Origin: Maricaulis sp047308265
GTDB lineage: Bacteria > Pseudomonadota > Alphaproteobacteria > Caulobacterales > Maricaulaceae
Direction of reading: 5' to 3'
NCBI RefSeq assembly: GCF_047308265.1
Contig: NZ_JBKQWY010000010.1
Location: forward strand, 124,001-188,000
Length of the DNA stretch: 64,000 nucleotides
The notes under the pieces were generated by a model. The model was not told the DNA's origin and did not search any database. It was given only the letters and a program-made list of their open reading frames with translations. The position numbers and the translations under genes are program-made. Below, one piece after another: positions 27,954 through 36,635 of the stretch (position 1 is the stretch's first letter; every line of letters begins with the position of its first letter).

Positions 27954-28160
27954 CAGAAGGATTGAACTCCAGATGATGACAGGGCCGCCGTCTTGTCCGG
28001 CATCCCGCGGGGCGGGTCTATGAATATCGCTCTGTCATCGGCCGCCCGAAGGCGACAGGGTTAGAAATGAAACACAGGAGCAAACCACCGCGCTTGCCGG
28101 TTTTCCCACGGCAAACACGTCAGCTCACTCAGGCTTAAGGCTGAAGCGGCCATCACATGG

Positions 28161-28787
28161 TCACGCCGGACGGCGGTTTTCCACAATTTCGATCGCAGCT
28201 GCAACGGCCGCGTCTATACTCAAGGATGACGTATCAAGCAAGACCGCGTCGTCTGCCGGCCGCATCGGACTGTCGGCTCTTTGCGTGTCGCGGGCATCCC
28301 GTTCGAGCGTCTGGGCCAGCATGTCCTCGAAGGAAATCGTCTGGCCCTTGGCCTCGAGTTCCTTCCAGCGACGGCGCGCACGGATTTCCGCATCCGCTGT
28401 CACATAGATTTTCACCGGGGCATCGGGACAGATCACGGTTCCAATATCCCGACCATCCAGCACGGCCCCGCCCGGGCGGGACGCGAAGGCCCTTTGCAAT
28501 TCCAGAAGCGCCTGGCGCACACGAGGCTGGGCCGCCACCTTGGACGCAATCAAGCCTGCCTCCGCCGTGCGGATCCGGGTTTCATCAATAGCATCCAGAT
28601 CGAGTGAACGCGCGGCGGCTTCCGCTGCATCCTCGTCCAGAGGATCCGCTCCGGCATCCATAACCGCGACACCGGTCGCGCGATACAAGGACCCCGTGTC
28701 CAGATGCGCGATGCCATAATGCTGGGCCAGCGCCTTGGCGATCGTACCCTTGCCTGAGGCCAAAGGGCCGTCGACTGCGATAATCAT
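28161..28787 (-). CDS. cmk: Cytidylate kinase
   Basis: The 208-residue kinase has the ATP loop DGPLASGKGT, nucleotide-binding HLDTGSLYRATG and LDGRDIGTVICPDA. It phosphorylates CMP and dCMP. It overlaps the end of aroA by four bases, giving the conserved aroA-cmk-rpsA order. Confidence 0.97.
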   Translation of the reverse strand: MIIAVDGPLASGKGTIAKALAQHYGIAHLDTGSLYRATGVAVMDAGADPLDEDAAEAAARSLDLDAIDETRIRTAEAGLIASKVAAQPRVRQALLELQRAFASRPGGAVLDGRDIGTVICPDAPVKIYVTADAEIRARRRWKELEAKGQTISFEDMLAQTLERDARDTQRADSPMRPADDAVLLDTSSLSIDAAVAAAIEIVENRRPA

Positions 28788-30139
28788 ATTCCCCCCTCCA
28801 TAGGAGCACCCAGCGCCAGCATGTGGGCGAAGAAATCAGGATAGCTTGTCGCGATCATGACAGTTTCGTCGACCGTCACGGGATTTTGCGCGGCCAGGCC
28901 CAAAACCAGACCGGACATGGCCAGACGGTGATCATGCCGGGTCTCGACCACACCGCCGCCGGGAACCCCGCCCACGCCCAGCCCCTTGACGATCAAACCA
29001 TCATCCAGGAGTTCGAAACGGGCACTGTTGGCAGCGAGAAGATCCGCGGATCCGGCCAGGCGGTCGCTTTCCTTCGCGCGCAATTCCTCAAGCCCCATCA
29101 TGCGGGTCTCGCCCTCAGCCGATGCTGCGGCGACAGACAGGACAGGATATTCATCGATCATGGACGGCGCGCGCTCGGGCGGCACCTCGACACCGTGAAG
29201 CGTGCTGAAACGCGCCTCGATATGGCGCGTCCGCTCACCCGCCATCACGGGACCGGGTTCGAACCGCAGATCCGCGCCCATCTCCAGCAGTGTCGTGTAC
29301 AGCCCGATACGGGCCTCATTATCCATCACGTTCTCGATCCGGATGGAGGATCCCGGCACGGTCAGCGCCGCAACAAGCGCGAAGGCCGCCGATGACGGAT
29401 CACCCGGCACATCCACCGTCTGCCCGGTCAGGATTTGAGGCCCCTTGAGCGTGGCAATCAGCCCGCCATTTTCGCGCTGAACATCGATCTCCCCACCAAA
29501 GGCGGTCAGCATGGTTTCCGTATGATCCCGGGTCGCACGCGCTTCTTCCACGCGCGTTATCCCGTTTGCGCCAAGACCGGCGAGCAGAATGGCAGATTTC
29601 ACCTGCGCCGATGCAATGGGCGGCGCATAAGTGATACCTGTCAGGGCGGAGGCCCGGTTTTTCGCGGGCAGGCAGCCATCACGGGTCTCGAAATTCGCAC
29701 CCATTTGCGAGAGCGGCCGGGTCACCCGCGCCATCGGCCGCACCGACAGGCTTTCATCACCGACGAATTCGGCATCCACACCCGCGCCGGCCACAACACC
29801 CATCAAAAGGCGCACACCCGTGCCGGAATTCCCGCAATCAAGCGGCTGATCGGGAGCGTTCAATTCTCCGGCCCGACCTTGCACAATCCACTGCCCCTCA
29901 CCGGTCCGCTCGACCTGTGCCCCAAGGGCAGCCATGGCCTTTCCGGTGTTGAGAACGTCCTCGCTCTCGAGAAGACCGGAGATGCGCGTTTCACCGCGTG
30001 CAAGCCCGCCGAGAATCAGCGAACGATGAGAAATGGATTTGTCACCGGGTGCGCGGAAGCGTCCGCTTAATTCGGTGGCAGGTCTGGCGCGCACCGCGCC
30101 GGAGAGGAGTGCTGAAGCTTGGGTCATGGACATTTTCAT
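28784..30139 (-). CDS. aroA: EPSP synthase (3-phosphoshikimate 1-carboxyvinyltransferase)
   Basis: The 451-residue shikimate-pathway enzyme has APGDKSISHRSLILGGLA, LDCGNSGTGVRLLMG and VPGDPSSAAF. The combination GDKS, SAQVK and RDHTE matches what I recall of class II EPSP synthases (the Agrobacterium CP4 type), which bind glyphosate poorly. Three in-frame ATGs (30139, 30133, 30127) are possible and none has a strong ribosome-binding site. It is coupled to cmk. Confidence 0.95.
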   Translation of the reverse strand: MKMSMTQASALLSGAVRARPATELSGRFRAPGDKSISHRSLILGGLARGETRISGLLESEDVLNTGKAMAALGAQVERTGEGQWIVQGRAGELNAPDQPLDCGNSGTGVRLLMGVVAGAGVDAEFVGDESLSVRPMARVTRPLSQMGANFETRDGCLPAKNRASALTGITYAPPIASAQVKSAILLAGLGANGITRVEEARATRDHTETMLTAFGGEIDVQRENGGLIATLKGPQILTGQTVDVPGDPSSAAFALVAALTVPGSSIRIENVMDNEARIGLYTTLLEMGADLRFEPGPVMAGERTRHIEARFSTLHGVEVPPERAPSMIDEYPVLSVAAASAEGETRMMGLEELRAKESDRLAGSADLLAANSARFELLDDGLIVKGLGVGGVPGGGVVETRHDHRLAMSGLVLGLAAQNPVTVDETVMIATSYPDFFAHMLALGAPMEGGI

Positions 30140-30240
30140 GAAGAATGAGAGAAGTCACGGCTATCAGGTTTTGACAGCGCGCGTTGATCGTGGCAACCGA
30201 TCCGGCCAAAATACACATCACGTCATGCAGGACACTCCCC

Positions 30241-30666
30241 ATGGCCAAAGCCGACCTTGGAACCAAACAAGTCTGCCCTAATTGTGCAGCAAAATTCTAT
30301 GACCTGGGCCGTCGCCCGGCACAGTGCCCCAAATGTGAGCACACTTTTGACCCGGAAACCGATGATCCGCGTCTGAAATCCTCTGCCAAGGCTGAAGAGC
30401 CTGCCGAGGATCAGACACAAGAGGATCAGGATGGTTACGGCGAAGAGGCCGAGCAGACCAAGGAAATTGACCTTGAAAACACCTCGATTCCGGCCGATGC
30501 CGGATCGGATGATGAGTCCGATGATGATCTGGGTGACGATCTCGAGGATGGATTCACTGAAGAATCCACCGAAGGAGAAGACGATACGAGCCTCCTCATC
30601 GACGATGAGGAAGAGGAGGATTTCGGCGACATCTCGATCGACAAGGGTGAGGAAGACCTCGCCTAG
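30241..30666 (+). CDS. TIGR02300-family zinc-ribbon acidic protein
   Basis: The 141-residue protein opens with a zinc ribbon: VCPNCAAKFYDLGRRPAQCPKC (two CPxC pairs, 17 residues apart), then an acidic, probably disordered tail. This pattern is the alphaproteobacterial TIGR02300 family, function unknown. ATG 30241 begins the conserved MAKADLGTK segment; the longer frame from 30184 is rejected. It diverges from aroA and sits just before a tRNA gene, as I recall for this family elsewhere. Confidence 0.88.
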   Translation: MAKADLGTKQVCPNCAAKFYDLGRRPAQCPKCEHTFDPETDDPRLKSSAKAEEPAEDQTQEDQDGYGEEAEQTKEIDLENTSIPADAGSDDESDDDLGDDLEDGFTEESTEGEDDTSLLIDDEEEEDFGDISIDKGEEDLA

Positions 30667-30789
30667 CCAGCCAACTGCAGTTCGTATGCAGGCGGCGGCA
30701 ATTGCGGGCTTGATCCCGGATAATTCCGGGACTAGGTTCCGCGCCTCTCGACGCCCCATTTATTCCCAAGGGGTGGCGACCCGAGTTTC

Positions 30790-30865
<76 letters not shown>

Positions 30866-30869
30866 TGAC

Positions 30870-30900
30870 AAACCCCGCGGCGATGCTGCGGGGTTTTTCT
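30870..30900 (+). terminator. Terminator after tRNA-Ala
   Basis: A 9-bp stem AAACCCCGC/GCGGGGTTT with a 9-base loop runs into TTTTTCTTTT, five bases after the tRNA CCA end. Confidence 0.9.
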
Positions 30901-30980
30901 TTTCCCACGCTGGATACCGGTCAAGAAAAAGCCCCGTGCTGAGCTCGGGGCTTCCTGTTTGGGATGGGCTGACGGTGTCG

Positions 30981-31445
30981 TCAGGCCGCGTCGCTTTGCG
31001 GCTCGCCGGCAAGGATGACGTGGATCGCATCCCCGTCCGGAGCAGCTCTGAGGCGCTGTCGCACGTCTTCACGCCGCATCAAGCGCGAGACCCGTGCCAA
31101 GGCCTTGAGATGCTCTGCTCCGGAATTCTCCGGCGCCAGCAACATGAAGATCAGATCAGCGGGACGACCATCGATGGATTCGAAATCCACCGGGCTGCGC
31201 AGACGCGCAAACAGACCCGTCACTTTCGTCAGCCCCGGAATACGGGCATGAGGAATAGCCACGCCTTCACCCACCCCTGTCGAGCCCAGACGCTCGCGCT
31301 GAAGCACACCGTCAAAGATCGGGCGTGCATCCAGTCCGGTCGCATCTGCAGCCAGATCAGAGAGAGATTGAAGGACTTGCTTTCGGCTGGACGCTCCCAG
31401 GTCAGTGAGAATGCTGCCGTCTGCAAGAATGTCTGATAACGCCAT
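30981..31445 (-). CDS. ptsN: Nitrogen-PTS EIIA protein
   Basis: The 154-residue EIIA-Ntr protein has the phospho-His in VAIPHARIPG. It receives phosphate through the EI-Ntr/HPr chain and regulates potassium and nitrogen/stress pathways rather than sugar import. ATG 31445 is chosen because MALSDIL is the usual N-terminus; a start at 31517 would overlap hpf. It sits downstream of rpoN and hpf, the classic rpoN-hpf-ptsN order. HPr at 1082 is a candidate partner. Confidence 0.95.
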   Translation of the reverse strand: MALSDILADGSILTDLGASSRKQVLQSLSDLAADATGLDARPIFDGVLQRERLGSTGVGEGVAIPHARIPGLTKVTGLFARLRSPVDFESIDGRPADLIFMLLAPENSGAEHLKALARVSRLMRREDVRQRLRAAPDGDAIHVILAGEPQSDAA

Positions 31446-31461
31446 CTGTCCGCTACTTCTG

Positions 31462-32085
31462 TTACGCGCCCACCTTGGACTGACTACGAGCTGGGTCGAC
31501 CCAGCCAATATGTCCATCCGGTCGCCGGTAGACGAGGTTCAAACCACCGTTCGCCGCGTTTCTGAAGAGCAGAAAGGGCGAATCTGTGGCATCCAGCTCA
31601 AAAGATGCCATTCCGACGGTCAACGTGCGGATCTCCGCAGCGGTTTCCGCGATGACGATCGGCTCTGGAGCCGCCCCTTCGGGTGCACCATTGAGCTCGT
31701 CCTCATCGTCCTCCACCTCGTGGATCTCGCGCATGCCCTTAAGCACCACGACATCGAGGCTTTCAGCCGGAAGCACGGACTTGTTGTCAGCATGGTGGTT
31801 CTTGAGCTTGCGCTTGTAACGACGGAGCCGTTTTTCAAGTCGCACCATGGACTCGTCCGCTGCCTTATAGGCATCATCCGCATCCCCTTGGGCCTGGAGC
31901 ATGACGCCCGATGGCAAGTGAAGCGAGCAATCGACCCGAAAACCGACACCTTCTCGCGAGATCGCGATATAGGCTTCGCCCGGACGATTGAAATACTTCG
32001 CTACGCCATCCTCGACACGTGCCAGGATTTGCTCCCGCAACGCGCCACTGACATCAATACCTTTATTGACCACCTGGATTTGCAT
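31462..32085 (-). CDS. hpf: Long-form ribosome hibernation promoting factor
   Basis: The 207-residue protein is a long HPF: an N-terminal YfiA-like domain (MQIQVVNKGIDVSGALR), an acidic linker and a C-terminal dimerization domain ending SPFLLFRNAANGGLNLVYRR. Long HPF dimerizes 70S ribosomes into inactive 100S particles when growth slows. ATG 32085 has GGAAGGAG directly upstream, so the frame from 32106 is not used. ptsN follows 16 bases later. Confidence 0.95.
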   Translation of the reverse strand: MQIQVVNKGIDVSGALREQILARVEDGVAKYFNRPGEAYIAISREGVGFRVDCSLHLPSGVMLQAQGDADDAYKAADESMVRLEKRLRRYKRKLKNHHADNKSVLPAESLDVVVLKGMREIHEVEDDEDELNGAPEGAAPEPIVIAETAAEIRTLTVGMASFELDATDSPFLLFRNAANGGLNLVYRRPDGHIGWVDPARSQSKVGA

Positions 32086-32284
32086 GCGCTCCTTCCCGCT
32101 GGCCATACACCAGCATGTGAGGCTCCAAGAATGTTCCCGCCGCCCCGTCTCGGATTGCGGGCGGAAACTAGTCGCGGGGGCGCGCCGGAGTCAATCGACA
32201 ATACAGCCGCACTCAAGGCGGAATGCCCGGGGCCTGGCGAGCCTGTCACAGGCCGGCCCTCGCGCTAGACAGCGCTGGAGGTCC

Positions 32285-33808
32285 CTACCCAGCTCGCTTG
32301 AGAATTCTGCGCCGCTGGACCGAGGACGGGATATTCAGCGCTTCCCGGTATTTGGCCACAGTTCGACGTGCAATTTCAATCCCTTCATTCCGCAACAACT
32401 CCACAAGCTTGTCATCGGACAGAACTGTGGTTGCTGTTTCCTGATCAATGAGGAGCTTGATCCGGTGGCGCACAGCCTCGGCGGAATGAGCTTCTCCACC
32501 GCCAGAAGCGGGAATAGCAGAGGTGAAGAAATACTTCAGCTCGAACAAGCCGCGCGGCGTGGACACGTATTTGTTGGATGTCACCCGGCTGACCGTCGAT
32601 TCGTGCATGGAGATCGCGTCGGCCACGGTTTTTAGGTTCAACGGGCGGAGATAGGCCACGCCTTGCGCCAGAAACATGTCCTGCTGGCGAACGATCTCGC
32701 TTGCCACCTTGAGAATGGTCCGCGCGCGCTGATCCAGGCTTTTGACCAGCCAGCTGGCGTTCTGACCGCATTCGGAGATGAATTCCTTGTCCTTCTCCGA
32801 TTTGGCCATGGCGCTGATCTCGGCATAATAGCGCTGATTGACCAGGACACGGGGCAGGGTTTCGGTATTGAGCTCTACCTGCCATCCGCCATCGGGGGAT
32901 TCACGGATCATGACATCCGGCTCGACCGCCCGCGTGGAATCACTGCCGTAAGCGAGACCCGGCTTGGGGGTCAGCCCGCGGATCTCCGCCACCATCTCAT
33001 CGATGTCTTCCGCATCCACGCCGCACAGTTCTGTAAGAGCGTCATAATCATGGCGCGCCAGCAAAGGCAGATTGTCCAGCAAGGCCGCCATGGCCGGATC
33101 AAGGCGATCACGTTCCCTGAGCTGGAGCGCTAGGCATTCCGACAGATCGCGCGCCATGACACCGGCCGGCTCGAAACTTTGCAGCATGGACAGCACAAAT
33201 TCGACGGACGAACGCTCCAGACCCAGCCGGGTTGCGATCTCGTCCAGATCCGCCCGCAGATATCCGTCCTCATCGGCCAAGTCGATCAAATGAGCACCGA
33301 TCAGGCGCTCCACCGGATCGGACGTCGCCGTGCTCAACTGATTGTGCATGTGCTCCGCTAGGGTCACCTCACGGCTCGCATTGGCCGCAGCATCATAGTC
33401 TTCGCCATCAAAACCGCCGCCACCGCCGCCTGAAGACGGCGACCAGCTGCTCATACCGACAGCATCTCCGGCCGCCCCCTGCTCGACCCCCGCCAGATCA
33501 GAGCGGGAATCATCGCCATGAATCATGTCGCCATCGGCATCGATGGCATCCTGGGCGTCGTTGGACGGTTGAGAAAGCTCGAGTTCGCGTGGTTCACCGG
33601 CGGGAGCATCGGCAGCCTCGGCGGCCGGCTGGGGATCTTCGCTGCGCTCATCACGCTCAAGCAGGGGATTGCGTTCCAGCTCTGCTTCAACAAACTCGGT
33701 CAGCTCGATATTGGAGAGCTGCAAGAGCTTGATCGCTTGCTGGAGCTGGGGTGTCATCACCAGGGATTGACCCTGGCGCATATCCAGCCTCTGCAAAATT
33801 CCTGCCAT
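32285..33808 (-). CDS. rpoN: RNA polymerase sigma-54 factor
   Basis: The 507-residue sigma-54 has the Gln/Leu-rich region I (QSLVMTPQLQQAIKLLQLSN), an acidic region II with Gly stretches, a helix-turn-helix (VADAISMHESTVSRVTSNKY) and the RpoN box ARRTVAKYREALNIPSS. It directs transcription from -24/-12 promoters activated by enhancer-binding proteins. In Caulobacter it controls flagellar and stalk genes. It is preceded by lptB with a 36-base gap, the usual lptB-rpoN order. Confidence 0.98.
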   Translation of the reverse strand: MAGILQRLDMRQGQSLVMTPQLQQAIKLLQLSNIELTEFVEAELERNPLLERDERSEDPQPAAEAADAPAGEPRELELSQPSNDAQDAIDADGDMIHGDDSRSDLAGVEQGAAGDAVGMSSWSPSSGGGGGGFDGEDYDAAANASREVTLAEHMHNQLSTATSDPVERLIGAHLIDLADEDGYLRADLDEIATRLGLERSSVEFVLSMLQSFEPAGVMARDLSECLALQLRERDRLDPAMAALLDNLPLLARHDYDALTELCGVDAEDIDEMVAEIRGLTPKPGLAYGSDSTRAVEPDVMIRESPDGGWQVELNTETLPRVLVNQRYYAEISAMAKSEKDKEFISECGQNASWLVKSLDQRARTILKVASEIVRQQDMFLAQGVAYLRPLNLKTVADAISMHESTVSRVTSNKYVSTPRGLFELKYFFTSAIPASGGGEAHSAEAVRHRIKLLIDQETATTVLSDDKLVELLRNEGIEIARRTVAKYREALNIPSSVQRRRILKRAG

Positions 33809-33844
33809 GTTCGCCTCTGCTCGGTGAATTCTGCAGAGAATTAA

Positions 33845-34612
33845 TCATGCAAAGCTTTCACCGAGATAAACACGACGCACATCCGCATCTGCGCGGATCT
33901 CGTCAGGTGTGCCTTCAAACAGCACTTCACCCTCGTGGATGATGGTCGCACGGTCGGTGATTTCAAGCGTTTCGCGAACATTGTGATCAGTGATCAGAAT
34001 GCCAATACCGCGATCCTTGAGGAAGCGGATCAGATCCCGGATATCGCTGATCGCCAGCGGATCAACACCCGCAAACGGCTCGTCGAGCAGCATGAAGGAC
34101 GGGCGTGTCGCCAGCGCCCGGGCAATCTCCACACGGCGACGTTCGCCACCCGACAGGGAGGGCGACGGGGCGTCACGCAGATGGGAAATGCGTAACTCCT
34201 CGAGAAGCTGGTCCACCAGCTCCCGTCGGGCCGTCTTGTCGCGCTCGACAACTTCAGCCACGGCCATGATGTTTTCCTGGACGGTCAGACCGTGAAAAAT
34301 GGATTTTTCCTGCGGGAGGTATCCGATGCCCAGACGCGCGCGCTGATACATTGGCAGCCGCGTAATGTCTTCACCATCATAGAGGATGCGACCGTAATCC
34401 GCCTCGATAAGACCGGTGATCATGTAGAAACACGTCGTCTTACCGGCCCCGTTCGGACCAAGAAGCCCAGCGATCTCTCCGCGCTGCAGAGCAAGGGAAA
34501 CCCCCTTGACCACAGGACGTTTGCGATAGGCCTTGCCGATATTCTCTACCGTCAACCCGGACTGGGCCTCTTCGGCGAGCGGCGCTGATTCTGCGGTATC
34601 CGTCATGGTCAT
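33845..34612 (-). CDS. lptB: LPS export ABC ATPase LptB
   Basis: The 255-residue ATPase has Walker A LGPNGAGKTT, Q-loop YLPQEKSIF, signature LSGGERRRVEIARA, Walker B FMLLDEPFAGVDP and switch His in ITDHNVRET. It powers LptFG to pull LPS from the inner membrane. A ~13-residue N-terminal extension precedes the core. LptFG are not in the window. lptA lies 24 bases upstream. Confidence 0.97.
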   Translation of the reverse strand: MTMTDTAESAPLAEEAQSGLTVENIGKAYRKRPVVKGVSLALQRGEIAGLLGPNGAGKTTCFYMITGLIEADYGRILYDGEDITRLPMYQRARLGIGYLPQEKSIFHGLTVQENIMAVAEVVERDKTARRELVDQLLEELRISHLRDAPSPSLSGGERRRVEIARALATRPSFMLLDEPFAGVDPLAISDIRDLIRFLKDRGIGILITDHNVRETLEITDRATIIHEGEVLFEGTPDEIRADADVRRVYLGESFA

Positions 34613-34636
34613 CCGTGCACGTTGATCTGCGGACCG

Positions 34637-35164
34637 CTAGCCGTCCGCATCCTGAACGGGGTTACCATTGCTCGGGACAAAACGGAATTGCACACGTGCA
34701 CCATCATCCGCCCGGCCGTAATTGGAATCGCCGGTCTCGAGATTTGTAGAGAAGTAATTCGTGGCGATCACGTTTTCACCCTGGGTCAGGAAAACCTCAC
34801 CGGTTAGCGTAATCGTCTCGGTTTCCAGCTCGTAGACACCACGATCACCACGGGCGCGGCGGGCGGGCGTGATGTAGAGAACATTCCCGGTGGCGATAAT
34901 GCGTTGCACGTCACCCCACGCGCCGGTGGACGCGGCAGCACCCTCACCCACAAAAATATTCACCTCATCAGCGAGAAGACGCCCTTCGCCCTGGCGGATA
35001 TCGACATTTCCGGACAGGACAACGCGGCGCTCCGAGTCGATCGCCCGCATGCGATCCGCAGCGACATCCATCGGAAGGCGGCTGTCACCGATCTGGGCCT
35101 GGGCCGCGACGGTCATTGCACACCAGGCCACAAGAACGGCCAGCGGTTTCAGCGTATGCATCAT
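34637..35164 (-). CDS. lptA: LPS transport periplasmic protein LptA
   Basis: The 175-residue protein has a signal peptide (LAVLVAWCAMTVAAQA, cleavage before QIGDS) and a beta-jellyroll OstA-like domain (ERRVVLSGNVDIRQGEGRLL). It forms the bridge carrying LPS to the outer membrane. Its start overlaps the lptC stop by four bases, and lptB follows. Confidence 0.95.
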   Translation of the reverse strand: MMHTLKPLAVLVAWCAMTVAAQAQIGDSRLPMDVAADRMRAIDSERRVVLSGNVDIRQGEGRLLADEVNIFVGEGAAASTGAWGDVQRIIATGNVLYITPARRARGDRGVYELETETITLTGEVFLTQGENVIATNYFSTNLETGDSNYGRADDGARVQFRFVPSNGNPVQDADG

Positions 35165-35904
35165 TCTCTCTCTCCTTCGAGAAGCTCGGTTCCCGGTGCG
35201 ATTTCAGTCCATGGAGCATCCAGAACCGACGGATCCGTGCGGTCCTGGACAAAACGTGCGCGCACCTGACCTTCAAAGATCACCGTGTCGCCCCCATCAA
35301 GGATTTCATACGACTGGGCCTCGATTTGCCCCATCGGCCCGCGTCCCTCGACCGGCTCATCGCCGGCCACACGCTGCTCGCGCAAAAAGATGCGGGCATG
35401 CGACGAGGAGAAGGTGTATCCTTCATCCGTCGTCAGATTCACATTCTGAAACAGGTCAAGAATCCGGTTTGTCGGGTCGAAAAGTCCGGTCTCGGCAATC
35501 ACTTGCGAGGCCTCGCTGCCTCCTGACAGAGGATTATAGTCCAGACGCGGGCGTTCCAGCTCGGTTATTCCACTCGGGCTGTCATCCCGGCGGACGGCCA
35601 GATCGGCCGTGACGGTAAACGGGGTCTGGTTCTCATCTCGGCCGGTAAATCGCGGATTAGTCATGCGCAGATCCGGGCTGACCACAGGAGCGGTCTCCAC
35701 AACCGCGCCACGAGACTGGTTGACGACCTGCACGGCGAGAAGCGCAACAATGCCCGCTGCCGCCAGAAGAAAGGCGACGCGTAGCAGACCGACAAATGCC
35801 GTGCGACGACGCGCCGCTTCCAGCGTCAGGGCACGACGAGGCTCCCAGGGACCACGCCCTGTCGGCTTGAGGGCGCCCAGCCCGTCTGCAGTGATCGCGG
35901 TCAT
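35161..35904 (-). CDS. lptC: LPS export inner-membrane protein LptC
   Basis: The 247-residue protein has a cytoplasmic N-terminus of about 38 residues, one membrane helix (LLRVAFLLAAAGIVALLAV) and a periplasmic beta-jellyroll. It hands LPS from LptBFG to LptA. The ORF heads the lptC-lptA-lptB-rpoN run. The N-terminus is longer than in E. coli LptC, as is usual in alphaproteobacteria. Confidence 0.93.
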   Translation of the reverse strand: MTAITADGLGALKPTGRGPWEPRRALTLEAARRRTAFVGLLRVAFLLAAAGIVALLAVQVVNQSRGAVVETAPVVSPDLRMTNPRFTGRDENQTPFTVTADLAVRRDDSPSGITELERPRLDYNPLSGGSEASQVIAETGLFDPTNRILDLFQNVNLTTDEGYTFSSSHARIFLREQRVAGDEPVEGRGPMGQIEAQSYEILDGGDTVIFEGQVRARFVQDRTDPSVLDAPWTEIAPGTELLEGERE

Positions 35905-35991
35905 GAGTAACGCTAACTATCCGGAATTCGTGTGGGTGTTCTGCTTGGCAGACACAAAGCCTGTGCGCAAGGCGATTTCAGGGCGACCCGC

Positions 35992-36606
35992 TCAGGAATG
36001 CGCAAAAATATCGGTTTCCGGCCAGCCCGCCAGATCAAGTGCAGCGCGTGTCGGTAGAAAGTCGAAACAGGCCTGGGCTATCTCCATCCGTCCCTCACGC
36101 TCCAGCATGGCCGTGAGTCGGTCCTGGAGAATGTGAAGATGAAGAACATCCGAGGCCGCATACTCGAGCTGGGCCTGGCTGAGCGTTTCGGCACCCCAGT
36201 CCGAGCTTTGCTGCTGCTTGTTCATGTCCACGCCCACAAGCTCGCGTGTCACATCTTTCAGGCCATGCCGATCCGTATAGGTGCGACAAAGCTTAGATGC
36301 GATCTTGGTGCAAAACACTGGTGCCAGCGTGACACCCAGATACCTCTGGATCATGGCGACGTCGAAGCGCGCAAAATGCAGGATCTTGACCGAACCCGCA
36401 TCCGACAGCACGCGCTTCAAGTTCGGGCAATCATAGCTGGACCGGTCCATCTGCACGACATGGGCATCTCCGTCACCGGACGACAACTGCACGACACACA
36501 AGGCATCGCGCACAAGCGACAAGCCCAAGGTCTCCGTATCCACCGCAATACGCGGACCCAGATCAATATCGGCGGGCAGATCACCCTTGTGGTAGTGCAC
36601 AGTCAT
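35992..36606 (-). CDS. rnd: Short ribonuclease D-like 3'-5' exonuclease
   Basis: The 204-residue protein contains the DEDD exonuclease domain: AVDTETLGLSL (DxE), LHFARFDVAMI (Asp) and LEYAASDVLHL (Y and final D). E. coli RNase D is about 375 residues with an HRDC tail that this protein lacks, so it is an exonuclease-only form, common in alphaproteobacteria. It likely trims tRNA 3' ends. It is transcribed towards lptC with an 87-base gap. Confidence 0.88.
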   Translation of the reverse strand: MTVHYHKGDLPADIDLGPRIAVDTETLGLSLVRDALCVVQLSSGDGDAHVVQMDRSSYDCPNLKRVLSDAGSVKILHFARFDVAMIQRYLGVTLAPVFCTKIASKLCRTYTDRHGLKDVTRELVGVDMNKQQQSSDWGAETLSQAQLEYAASDVLHLHILQDRLTAMLEREGRMEIAQACFDFLPTRAALDLAGWPETDIFAHS

Positions 36607-36635
36607 GGCGTGTCCTTTGGTCAGTTCCGGGCGTC

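Noticed and set aside
26757..27965. A 402-codon plus-strand open frame opposite rpsA
   Set aside because: rpsA is certain on the minus strand and this frame has no motif; GC-rich S1 genes commonly leave long antisense frames.
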